A DNA stretch of 64,000 nt from Balneola sp. (lineage in GTDB: Bacteria > Bacteroidota > Rhodothermia > Balneolales > Balneolaceae). Positions 47,502 to 56,400 of this stretch are shown one piece after another (the first letter of the stretch is position 1; every line of letters begins with the position of its first letter). A program made the position numbers and the translations under genes. Below the pieces are notes generated by a model. It did no database searches. It had not been told where the DNA came from and worked only from the letters and a program-made list of their open reading frames with translations. The DNA lies in the NCBI GenBank assembly GCA_028284195.1, contig JANQSE010000006.1, positions 62,001 to 126,000 on the forward strand, written 5' to 3'.

Positions 47502-47529
47502 AGTCTCTGAGTAATCAGGGGCTTTTTTG
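47502..47529 (+). terminator. Terminator after nhaA
   Basis: Nine-base stem with two G-T pairs (47502-47510 with 47515-47523), GTAA loop, TTTTT tail. Confidence 0.8.
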
Positions 47530-47825
47530 AGCCGTATAAGTTGTTATGAATCATTAATAAAATCTAATTTACACATGAATTATAGAACAAGGATTCTATG
47601 TATTCAGCTTAAAAATGAATTTACCTACTTTGGCGTATTAAAATTGAGGCAACATACCTTTAAGGTTTTTAGCTTCGGTACTCATTAATATTTGAATAAA
47701 AGCTAATGGAGAAGCTGGTAAATTTGAGTAAAACTAAATAGTTCGCTAATTTTATAAAAAAGGTTTTCAGGACAAAGGATAAAATTGATGAGTAATTTAT
47801 TAAGAGAAGTGGCATAAGGTTGGGA
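47530..47825. other. Intergenic region before histidine kinase
   Basis: About 300 AT-rich bases between the nhaA terminator and the kinase start. I see no hairpin, repeat, consensus promoter or credible small gene in it. Confidence 0.5.
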
Positions 47826-49148
47826 ATGTCTTTAAAAAATGGAAGGTGGGCCGATGCCATTACAGAAAAACATTTATATCTGATAGTAATAGTATCGGTT
47901 GGAAGTTTAATATTTATAAACCAGTTCTTTACGCAACATATTCTTTATGAGATAGAGGAGACAGAGCTTGCCAGATATTTAACTGGACAACAATTATCCT
48001 TAAGCCAGCAGTTGGAGCTGCTTAGTTTTAGAGCGGCACTTGATTTCTCTTATTTCCCAGAGCTTCAAGAACAACTAAAGGCATGGGATGAGATGAATTC
48101 CAAGGTGCTCCGGGTTGATTCAGCACTGAGCCTTTCAAATAGTAACAGCGAAAGAATTAAAGCCTCTCTTGACACACTTAGTTCAATAAGTAATAAGTTT
48201 TATGAACAGATAGCCAACGTATCTGATAGTAACGAGCTAAAAGAGTCGTTGTCTTCAATTACTGCCATACAGGATGAGTACAATTTACTGGTAGAAGATA
48301 TTTTTATTTTTCTGGATGAGGAGAATTCCCGCGAAATCAGATTTTTACGAAAGCTGGAAATTGTTCTAGCACTGATTTCTCTTATTCTTTTAGGGATTGA
48401 GTATTATTTCATTATTAAGCCTATGATTAACAGGTTAAGGGAAAAAAAGGAAAAACTGGAAGGACTAAACAATAATATGAATCTTATATTGGAAACAGTT
48501 GCTCATGATATAAGAAATCCGGTAGCAGGCATTCAGGGAATATTGCAGATACTAAATGAAGAAATTAAAAATCTTACCTCAAGTTATGTTGAGTTGATAG
48601 ATTCTGCTTTTGAGTTGTGCGGTAAAGCCCAAGTTATGATTAAGGACTTATTGGATGTTTCCCATTACGAAGATGAGCTGTTTTCTTTGGACAAAGAAGT
48701 TGTCAGCCTTGACAGCTACTTTAGAGGGATTTTGCGGCAGTTCCAAAAAATGGCTGACGAAAAGAGTATACAATTAGGAACGGAAGTTATTCCAAAAAAT
48801 CTTTCTGTAAATATAGATAAAAATAGATTTTCGAGGGTGATCGAGAATCTTGTTTCGAACGCCATTAAATTTACAGATAAGGGAAAAGTACAAATTTATG
48901 CTGAAGAAGAAGAGGAAGAGATATTAATCGAAATACGTGATACCGGAATTGGGATCCCTGACAAGTTCAAAAACTATATTTTTGATAGATTTTCGAAAGC
49001 GAGAAGGCCGGGCACCAAAGGGGAAAAAACCACAGGATTGGGAATGTCGATTGCTAAAATATTAGTTGAAAAACATGGTGGTAGAATTTGGCTTCAAAGC
49101 CAGGAAGGGATGGGTACAACCATTTTTATCAGCTTGCCTAAAAAATAA
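47826..49148 (+). CDS. Orphan sensor histidine kinase
   Basis: 440 residues. Two membrane helices (~15-35 and ~178-200) enclose a mostly helical periplasmic sensor region of ~140 residues with no recognised domain. Then HisKA with the phospho-acceptor His in ETVAHDIRNPVAGIQG, and HATPase: N box VIENLVSNAIKFTDKG, G1 IRDTGIGIPDKF, G2 GEKTTGLGMSIAK. Start chosen at ATG 47826, six bases after an in-frame TTG. No response regulator neighbours it, so its partner is encoded elsewhere. Confidence 0.9.
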   Translation: MSLKNGRWADAITEKHLYLIVIVSVGSLIFINQFFTQHILYEIEETELARYLTGQQLSLSQQLELLSFRAALDFSYFPELQEQLKAWDEMNSKVLRVDSALSLSNSNSERIKASLDTLSSISNKFYEQIANVSDSNELKESLSSITAIQDEYNLLVEDIFIFLDEENSREIRFLRKLEIVLALISLILLGIEYYFIIKPMINRLREKKEKLEGLNNNMNLILETVAHDIRNPVAGIQGILQILNEEIKNLTSSYVELIDSAFELCGKAQVMIKDLLDVSHYEDELFSLDKEVVSLDSYFRGILRQFQKMADEKSIQLGTEVIPKNLSVNIDKNRFSRVIENLVSNAIKFTDKGKVQIYAEEEEEEILIEIRDTGIGIPDKFKNYIFDRFSKARRPGTKGEKTTGLGMSIAKILVEKHGGRIWLQSQEGMGTTIFISLPKK

Positions 49149-49184
49149 GCATTATTTGAGATCAGAAAAGCCTTAGGCAACCTA

Positions 49185-50132
49185 TTATTTTTTAGCCTTT
49201 TTCTCCTTCTCCCTAATTATCCAATTCACATACAAAAATTCAAGAGCAGCGGCTTCGTACCCTTTCCAGTTTTTTATCAATTCCTGAAATCTGTCTTCTG
49301 AAGTTTTATTTGGGTCTTCACCATAACTCCAGGTGATCCATCGGCGCAGCCCTTTTTCTTCCCCTTTTTGCATATTACTTGGAAATACGGCCTGCGTTTT
49401 GCCGCGCATCATCATTAAATCCTGCCCGGCTGTTGGGCCTATTCCTTTAATTCCGGTCAATAGATCATATGCTTCCTGTGGATTGCAATGTGCTATGTAT
49501 TCCATATCTATGATTTTACTTGCAATATCCGATGCCAGGCCGGTAAGGTACTCCCCCTTCCTTTTTGTGGGGCCAAGATTTCTTATACTCATTGGATCAG
49601 CTTTCATTAACTGATGGGGACGGGGCCAGGCCGGGATATTTTTTCCTTTATGAACGAGAGCAGTTCCATATGCTTCGCGAACAGCAAACATCATTTTCTT
49701 TGCGGTGGGTTTGTGATTCATCTGCATTTCTACAATGCGGTTCTGGATGTCTTCAAATAAATTAGCGCGGGTCATTCTCTTTAAGCCGTAAAGTGCGGTA
49801 AGTTTATCCCCTAACAGAGGATCTTTTGCTGCCTGATCATATAGCGGGCGGATGTCCATATCCAGCCCTAAAATCTTAGTCAGGCTTTTATTGGCACTTT
49901 CGATCTCTTCCTTGTTGAGCGATTCTGTTGTCTCAATGTGAAACTCAGGATTCTCAGGGTCGCCATTAAAAAATACAGTTGCTATAACATCTGTGTCGCC
50001 AATAGGAACAGGCCGGGTAAAGCCCTCTTCAAAAATTATTTCAGGATTGTGTTCGTGATCGAAATAAGACCCCACATCAAGGCAGAGGTACCAATCGTGG
50101 GGTGGAATGGATTTAAGTGTCCAGTTACTCAT
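49185..50132 (-). CDS. AlkA-like HhH-GPD DNA glycosylase with altered catalytic position
   Basis: About 315 residues from the ATG at 50132 (MSNWTLKSIPP); a start at 50219 adds 29 residues ill-suited to the fold. N-terminal AlkA_N-like beta domain, then the helix-hairpin-helix GIKGIGPTAGQDLMMMRG. The Asp that defines GPD, which AlkA has in FLPDD, aligns to Asn (codon 49374-49376) in AVFPSNMQ. Aromatic C-terminal WKGYEAAALEFLYVNWI matches AlkA. Expected to excise alkylated bases if active. Stands alone. Confidence 0.82.
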   Translation of the reverse strand: MSNWTLKSIPPHDWYLCLDVGSYFDHEHNPEIIFEEGFTRPVPIGDTDVIATVFFNGDPENPEFHIETTESLNKEEIESANKSLTKILGLDMDIRPLYDQAAKDPLLGDKLTALYGLKRMTRANLFEDIQNRIVEMQMNHKPTAKKMMFAVREAYGTALVHKGKNIPAWPRPHQLMKADPMSIRNLGPTKRKGEYLTGLASDIASKIIDMEYIAHCNPQEAYDLLTGIKGIGPTAGQDLMMMRGKTQAVFPSNMQKGEEKGLRRWITWSYGEDPNKTSEDRFQELIKNWKGYEAAALEFLYVNWIIREKEKKAKK

Positions 50133-50577
50133 CGTAAAAATTATAAATGTTTGAATTCTGAATAATAAATATAAATCAGCTTGTTGTCGTTCGTCATTTG
50201 TCCGTAATATTAAAAACAAAAGAAGGATTTTTTACTGCTGTTTTCTCTGATCGTTAATCTTTTTCTTGTACATCTGATCTACGTTTTTGAGACTACCCAC
50301 CGTACGAGCCTGCCTATATTCAATCCCGACCGCTACTGGGATCTGGATGACAAGGAAAGTCACTCAGAGTGGAATCAACAAAGTTGACGGAGCGAAGAGT
50401 CTGCATTATTATGATTGTTCAATTCCCAATTTAGCAGGAAATCCTTGCCTGCCTGCTTTGTAAGAAGGGAACGAAAAAGCATTACATATAGAAAGGTGCC
50501 TGCAGACAGAACTACCTTCGACAGACATAGGCAGATTCAGTATGACAAGTTGAGTAAGAGAGGTAAATTTAATTTGC
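50133..50577. other. Gene-free region with decayed repeat fragments
   Basis: No credible gene. 50323-50342 is an imperfect palindrome (ATCCC...GGGAT arms). Fragments resembling GTCATnCTGA / GGAGCGAAGA repeats occur at 50375-50400 and, inverted, at 50530-50550; the region is more mixed in composition than adjacent genes. It looks like debris of dispersed intergenic repeats. Confidence 0.45.
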
Positions 50578-50619
50578 GTAACTAACCGGTTACTTATATA
50601 TTCGTAACCAATCAGTTAC
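50578..50619 (+). promoter_or_regulatory. Tandem operators upstream of ArsR gene
   Basis: Two 16-base inverted repeats, GTAACTAACCGGTTAC at 50578-50593 and GTAACCAATCAGTTAC at 50604-50619, both GTAAC...GTTAC, offset by 26 bases. The second ends four bases before the ATG. This placement suits autorepression by the ArsR-family protein. Confidence 0.75.
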
Positions 50620-50623
50620 GTTT

Positions 50624-50959
50624 ATGCGAAGAGATGTATTTCAAGCCATAGCCGATCCGGTACGCCGGGAGATCATAGAACTGCTTTCTGAAGAGCCTAT
50701 GAACCTGAACGCCATTGCAGAGCAGTTCGATATTAGTCGTCCGGCTATTTCCCGCCATATCAAAATTCTGAATGAATGTGGTTTGGTGGTAATCGAGCAA
50801 AAAGGCCGGGAGCGGTTTTGTATCATTAAACCAGATACCTTGTCGGAAATAGCAAACTGGATCGATCCTTTTCGTGAATTATGGGAGCAACGCCTTGATG
50901 CGTTTGAAGCGTACCTGGAACAAATTCAACCTAAAACCAAATCCAAAGATAATGAGTAA
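50624..50959 (+). CDS. ArsR/SmtB-family winged-helix repressor (SRPBCC-linked type)
   Basis: 111 residues. Winged helix-turn-helix: FQAIADPVRREIIELLSEEPMNLNAIAEQFDISRPAISRHIKILNECGLV. It has no Cys-rich metal motif, so it is unlikely to sense arsenic; it belongs to the SdpR-like branch that is paired with an AHSA1 gene. Two operator-like palindromes precede it, and its stop overlaps the AHSA1 start by eight bases, so the two proteins are made together. Confidence 0.9.
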   Translation: MRRDVFQAIADPVRREIIELLSEEPMNLNAIAEQFDISRPAISRHIKILNECGLVVIEQKGRERFCIIKPDTLSEIANWIDPFRELWEQRLDAFEAYLEQIQPKTKSKDNE

Positions 50960-51407
50960 TCCTGAATCAACCGATCCACGTGTAGCCACCATGGTTCGCA
51001 CTTTTAACGCACCCCGACAGCTGGTTTGGGATGCCTGGACACAAGCCGAGCACCTTGTAAACTGGTGGGGGCCCAAAGGTATGCAAACCAAAGTGGAAGA
51101 GCTGGATTTCAGGGAAGGCGGTTCCTGGAAATACACGATGAAGATGCCCGATGGTAGTGATTTTGCTACTGAGGGAACTTTCATCGAAATCAACGAACCG
51201 GAAAAACTGGTAACAAGTGCTGATTTTAAACCCATGACCGTGGATGTGGTACTTACAGTGGTATTTGAAGATCTGGGAGAGCAAACCCGAATGGTGTTTT
51301 CAGTAACGCATAAAACGGAAGAATACAGACAGCAGCAGGAAGAAATGGGTTTCCGAAACGGCTGGGGTTCCACCTTTGATCGTTTGCAAGAGTACGTAGA
51401 GCAATAG
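50952..51407 (+). CDS. SRPBCC/AHSA1 family protein
   Basis: About 152 residues from the ATG at 50952, which overlaps the ArsR gene end; upstream in-frame starts lie inside arsR. AHSA1-like START fold: TMVRTFNAPRQLVWDAWTQAEHLVNWWGPKG opening and a helix at the end (GFRNGWGSTFDRLQEYVEQ). Such proteins bind a hydrophobic ligand in a deep pocket; some may act as ligand sensors for the adjacent repressor. Function not known. Confidence 0.88.
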   Translation: MSNPESTDPRVATMVRTFNAPRQLVWDAWTQAEHLVNWWGPKGMQTKVEELDFREGGSWKYTMKMPDGSDFATEGTFIEINEPEKLVTSADFKPMTVDVVLTVVFEDLGEQTRMVFSVTHKTEEYRQQQEEMGFRNGWGSTFDRLQEYVEQ

Positions 51408-51587
51408 ATGGAATTCTTTTCTAAAAAAGATTATCCCGGATTTCTGATCTCTCCTCTCGAAGGAGGGGAGACTCTTACCGGAACTTATAAAGTTGTATTG
51501 AAATAGGAGAGGTAGGAAGACTTAGCAACTTGCTCTAAGTTCAATAGGTTGCTTCGAAGAAAAACCTACAAGAGATTTCGATCTATA

Positions 51588-52520
51588 TTAATCTACCAAC
51601 AGCCCCTCTTTAGTGGTTTTAAGAGGCTCAGGAAGTGACTCTTTAATGGTTTCGACAAATGCGGTTACAATATTTTGTTTCAGAAACTCCCTGCTATATA
51701 CCAGTCGTATTTTTCTGGTGGGAACAGGCTCCATAAATTCTTTGATCACTCCGTTCGCACAACGCGTGTCGTGATCCTGCATCGCAAGGTATGGCATCAA
51801 CGTGATCCCAAAATCCTGTTCAACCAATCGCTTTAACGTTTCCAGGTTTCCGCTTTCGAAAGAGATGTTTGAGTTCTGAAGCTTCGAGTTTGTCTGCTTG
51901 CAAAGCTTGATAGTCTGATCCCGGAAGCAATGGCCCTCATTAAGTAACCACAAGTTCTGGGAATACAAGTCATCAATGCAAAGCTTATCTTTAGATGCGA
52001 ATTCGTGCCCTGGAGATAAGTAACCAAGAAAAGGTTCTGTGAATAGATCTTGTTCAAAGATATGCTCTTTTGTTGAAGTAGCAATGATACCGACATCAAA
52101 ATGATCTTCTTGTAACCCTTCAAGAACTTCACTGGTTAGTGCTTCTTCAAATATGAGTTTTACATTTGGATTGCTTTCAGAAAATGACTTAAGAAATAAG
52201 GGAACTAAGTATGGGGCTACAGTAGGGATGATTCCCACTCTGAATGTGCCTTTAAGTTCACCATCCTGAACAGAAACCATATCCTCAATATGCTTGGAAC
52301 CACTCAAAATTACTTTTGCTTGTTCAATGATCTTTTCACCCATTGCTGTAGGAACTACAGGGGATTTAGACCGGTCAAAAATTAAAACCCCAAGTTCATC
52401 TTCCAGCTTTTGAATTTGCATGCTCAGCGTAGGCTGAGTGATGTATATGTTTTGAGCAGCAGTTGCAAAGTGACGGTATTTATCGACTGCCACTATATAA
52501 GATAATTGGGTAAGGGTCAT
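51588..52520 (-). CDS. oxyR: Hydrogen-peroxide-inducible regulator OxyR
   Basis: 310 residues, LysR family. N-terminal helix-turn-helix (HFATAAQNIYITQPTLSMQIQKLEDELG) and a C-terminal sensor domain with the redox pair: GHCFRDQTIKLC, two Cys nine residues apart exactly as C199 and C208 of E. coli OxyR. Oxidation by H2O2 forms the disulfide and activates transcription of catalase/peroxidase genes. No such target is adjacent. Confidence 0.93.
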   Translation of the reverse strand: MTLTQLSYIVAVDKYRHFATAAQNIYITQPTLSMQIQKLEDELGVLIFDRSKSPVVPTAMGEKIIEQAKVILSGSKHIEDMVSVQDGELKGTFRVGIIPTVAPYLVPLFLKSFSESNPNVKLIFEEALTSEVLEGLQEDHFDVGIIATSTKEHIFEQDLFTEPFLGYLSPGHEFASKDKLCIDDLYSQNLWLLNEGHCFRDQTIKLCKQTNSKLQNSNISFESGNLETLKRLVEQDFGITLMPYLAMQDHDTRCANGVIKEFMEPVPTRKIRLVYSREFLKQNIVTAFVETIKESLPEPLKTTKEGLLVD

Positions 52521-52554
52521 ACGGATTATTTTTGGAGAATCTAATAACTATCAA

Positions 52555-52585
52555 CAAAAAAAGCTCTTGCGAAGGCAAGAGCTTT
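52555..52585 (-). terminator. Terminator for the exported unknown gene
   Basis: Perfect 11-base stem (52560-52570 with 52575-52585), GAAG loop, T-run on the minus strand. It ends the gene at 52604-53296. Confidence 0.9.
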
Positions 52586-52603
52586 AAAGAGAATAAACTT
52601 CTT

Positions 52604-53296
52604 TTACATAGATTCAGCATAATTGAGAATCTTTTTCAGATCACTTTTATTTTTAAAGCTTAATTTATTTTCCTTAGCAAATTTTTCAACATCTTTTTTG
52701 GTAGATTTATCATAAAACTTCAAAAGATCTTTACTGCGAAGCTTTTTTATTCTGTGATACTCGCCATCTTTAAAAGCATAGTAGCGTGTTGATTTACTAT
52801 ATACATCTTTACGTGTAGCACTACCATAGCTGGCCACTCCTTTTGAAAAATTGGCATAATCTCTTTTAAGCAGAATCATATCTCCTTCATATAAAACTTC
52901 AAACATAGTAGCTTTATCAATGTTTTCATCTTTATCGGCCATAAATCCATTCTTTAAGGTTATTTTTTTAGGAGATTGGATTTCTACTGCTTTTATAAGA
53001 TAAGTGTCAACAATAACTATTGAGCCTTTGTTTTCGACTTCAAAAGCATTTTCAGCTAGGTTAAACCTCATATTCAATAGCTCGGATTTTTGATTAGCCG
53101 TTACCAGCTGTCCTTTCATCCATTCATCGTCCATTAAATAAGGTGTACCTGTTGTTTCAACAGCTTGTTTAGTTCGTATTACATCGTTTGAAAAGTTGTC
53201 AGCCAACCCTGTTACAAAATCTTCAAACTTTACTTGTGCAAAACTCATTTGGCTTGTTAGCAGCACAAAAACTAACGTACATAGTGTTTTTTTCAT
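52604..53296 (-). CDS. Exported protein of unknown function
   Basis: 230 residues; signal peptide cleaved near SFAQV. The mature part has beta segments with many Lys and Asp (FEVENKGSIVIVDTYLIKAVEI, DMILLKRDYANFSKG) followed by a Lys-rich helical C-terminus (KNKSDLKKILNYAESM). I recognise no family. Own terminator; single-gene unit. Confidence 0.7.
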   Translation of the reverse strand: MKKTLCTLVFVLLTSQMSFAQVKFEDFVTGLADNFSNDVIRTKQAVETTGTPYLMDDEWMKGQLVTANQKSELLNMRFNLAENAFEVENKGSIVIVDTYLIKAVEIQSPKKITLKNGFMADKDENIDKATMFEVLYEGDMILLKRDYANFSKGVASYGSATRKDVYSKSTRYYAFKDGEYHRIKKLRSKDLLKFYDKSTKKDVEKFAKENKLSFKNKSDLKKILNYAESM

Positions 53297-53401
53297 GGTA
53301 TGATTATTGAATTACGTTCCCGCTTGTATTCTATACAAAATAAAAGGTAAGAACCCCTAATACAAGCTACTAACTATTTACTGATATCATTATTATCTGG
53401 T

Positions 53402-56400
53402 ATGTATTTAATCTTCGATACCGAAACTACCGGATTACCCAGAAATTTTGCTGCACCCATAACTGACCTCGATAACTGGCCCAGGCTCGTTCAGCTTGCG
53501 TGGCAGCTTCACGATCATACAGGTAAACTACTATCCAGTGGAAATTACATTGTAAAGCCGGAAGGGTTTACCATACCGTTCAATGCAGAAAAGATCCATG
53601 GTATCTCAACCAAACGTGCTCAGGAAGAAGGAGTAGAACTGGAATTCGTACTTCATGAGTTTAGAAAAGATATCGATAACGCTCATTTCCTGATTGGGCA
53701 TAATGTAAGTTTTGACGAAAAAATTATGGGTGCGGAATATCTTCGGAAGAAGATATCGTCTGCAATACTGGATAAACCCAAAATCGATACCAAGGACGAT
53801 GGCACCGATTTTTGTAAAATTGAAGGATCAAGAGGATATAAGTGGCCAACATTAACCGAACTGCATTGGAAACTTTTTGGTAAAGGTTTTGATGATGCCC
53901 ATGATGCAGCAGCAGATGTAGAAGCTACAGCTAGGGCTTTTCTGGAAATGGTTCGGCTTGGAGTAACAAAGGTCAAATTTCCTTTGGATACAAAATTATA
54001 TGATTCCTCTGCCAACTATATGGCTCAGGAAAATTATATCGATTTGGTTTCTCCATCCAGAATTAAAAAAAAAGATGAAGATTCAGAAAGCGATAGTTCA
54101 GGAGAAAATATTGAATTCAAGCCCGAAGTTGAGGTAGATCAAAATTTTCGGTTCACTCATCTTCATTGCCATTCTAAGTTTTCTGTTCTTCAGGCTACTT
54201 CCGGGATAAAAGATCTGGTGGCTAAAGCGAAAAAAGAAGGTATGCCTGCGGTGGCTCTTACCGATCTTGGAAATATGTACGGGGCTTTTTCATTTGTATC
54301 AGCTGCAAATAATGCAGGGATAAAACCGATAGTAGGTTGTGAGTTTTATGTGGTTGAAGATCGACATGCGAAAAAATTCACAAGAGATAATCGCGACAAG
54401 AGATACCAGATTCCTTTACTTGCAAAAAATCAAAATGGATATAAGAATCTTGCTAAACTAAGCTCTATTGGGTTTACAGAAGGATATTACTATAAATATG
54501 CCCGAATAGATAAAGAAGTTATTAAGCAATACTCGGAAGATATTATATGTTTGAGCGGGGGTATTCGCGGTGAACTTGCAGATTTGATTTTAAATCGTGG
54601 AGAAGAATACGCAGAAGAAGCTCTTCTTTGGTGGAAAGATGTTTTTGGAGATGATTTTTACCTGGAAGTAATAAACCATGGGCTTGATGAAGAAATAAAA
54701 GTCAATGAAGTATTTAAAGAATTTTCTGCAAAGTATGAGGTAAAGCTTGTAGCAACAAATAATACATTTTATTTAGAACAAGAAGATTCAGAAGCACACG
54801 ATGCTCTGATTTGCATTGACGACGGAAAGCTGAAAAGCACCCCAATTGGAAGAGGCAAAGATTTCAGGTATGGTTTTCCCAATAACGAGTTTTATTTCAA
54901 AACCACAGAAGAGATGACAGAGCTTTTTCCGGATATGCCGGAAGCTGTTTTAAACACTCAGGAAATTGTGGATAAAGTTGAGCCTTTTGAACTTTCCAGA
55001 GATGTAATTCTTCCAAAATTTGAAATCCCATCTGGTTTTGAAACAGAAGATGATTATCTGAAGCATTTGACGTTAACAGGAGCCGAAGAACGTTATAAAG
55101 ATTTAAACCAGGATGTTTTAGACCGAATTGAACTTGAATTAGGAATAATCAAAGACATGGGGTTCCCGGGCTACTTTTTGATTGTTCAGGATTTTATCGC
55201 TGCTGCAAGGGATATGGGCGTTTATGTTGGCCCTGGCAGAGGATCGGCTGCTGGGTCGGTTGTTGCTTATTGCACGGGCATTACTAATATAGATCCGCTT
55301 GAATATGACCTTCTCTTTGAACGTTTCCTTAATCCTGAGAGGGTTTCGATGCCGGATATTGATATCGATTTTGATGACGATGGCCGCCAGAAAGTTATAG
55401 AATATGTAGTAGGTAAATACGGCAAAGATCAGGTTGCACATATTATTACTTTTGGCTCCATGGCCGCACGTTCCTCAGTTCGCGATGTGGCTCGGGTACT
55501 TGACTTGCCTCTTTCTGATGCAGACCGTCTCGCTAAATTAGTGCCAGAACGCCCGGGAACTTCGCTTAATGATGCTTTTAGTGAGGTTAAAGAACTAAGA
55601 GACATAAAAGCCGGAGAAGGGCTGGAAGCTGAGACATTAAAAATGGCGCACGTGCTCGAAGGTTCTGTAAGAAATACAGGTATTCATGCTGCAGGAATCA
55701 TCATCGCTCCGGATAATCTCACTGAGTTTATTCCTGTAAGTACCGCCAAAGATGCAGATTTAATGGTTACCCAATTTGATGGGAGCGTGATTGAGTATGC
55801 CGGGATGCTTAAGATGGATTTTCTGGGGTTGAAAACTCTTTCCATTCTGAAAACCACCATTGGCTATGTGAAGGAAAATTTTGGAAAGGAATACAGCCTG
55901 GATGATATTCCGTTAGATGATCAGAAAACATATCAGTTATACCAAAAGGGTAGTACGCTGGGCACTTTTCAATTCGAAAGTGAGGGTATGAGAAAATACC
56001 TGAAAGACCTGAAGCCTACAGATATTAATGACCTGATTGCAATGAATGCCTTGTACCGCCCGGGGCCGATGCAATTCATTCCAAACTATATTGATCGGAA
56101 ACACGGCAGGGAGAATATCGAGTACGATCATGATGATCTGATTCCATTGTTGGAAACAACGTATGGTATTATGATTTATCAGGAGCAGATTATGAAAGTG
56201 GCTCAGCAGATGGGCGGCTATACATTGGGAGAAGCAGATGTACTTCGGCGTATTATGGGAAAAAAGAAGCCCGAACTGCTTCCGCCAGAAGAGGAAAAAT
56301 TTGTTAAACAAGCCAAGGAGCTTGGTTACAAGGAGAAAACGGCTAAAGAAGTGTTTGATAAAATGGCCATGTTTGCAGGATATGGTTTCAATAAATCCCA

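Noticed and set aside
50879-51373. 164-residue minus frame
   Set aside because: Antisense shadow of the AHSA1 gene; Ser-rich translation of reverse codons.
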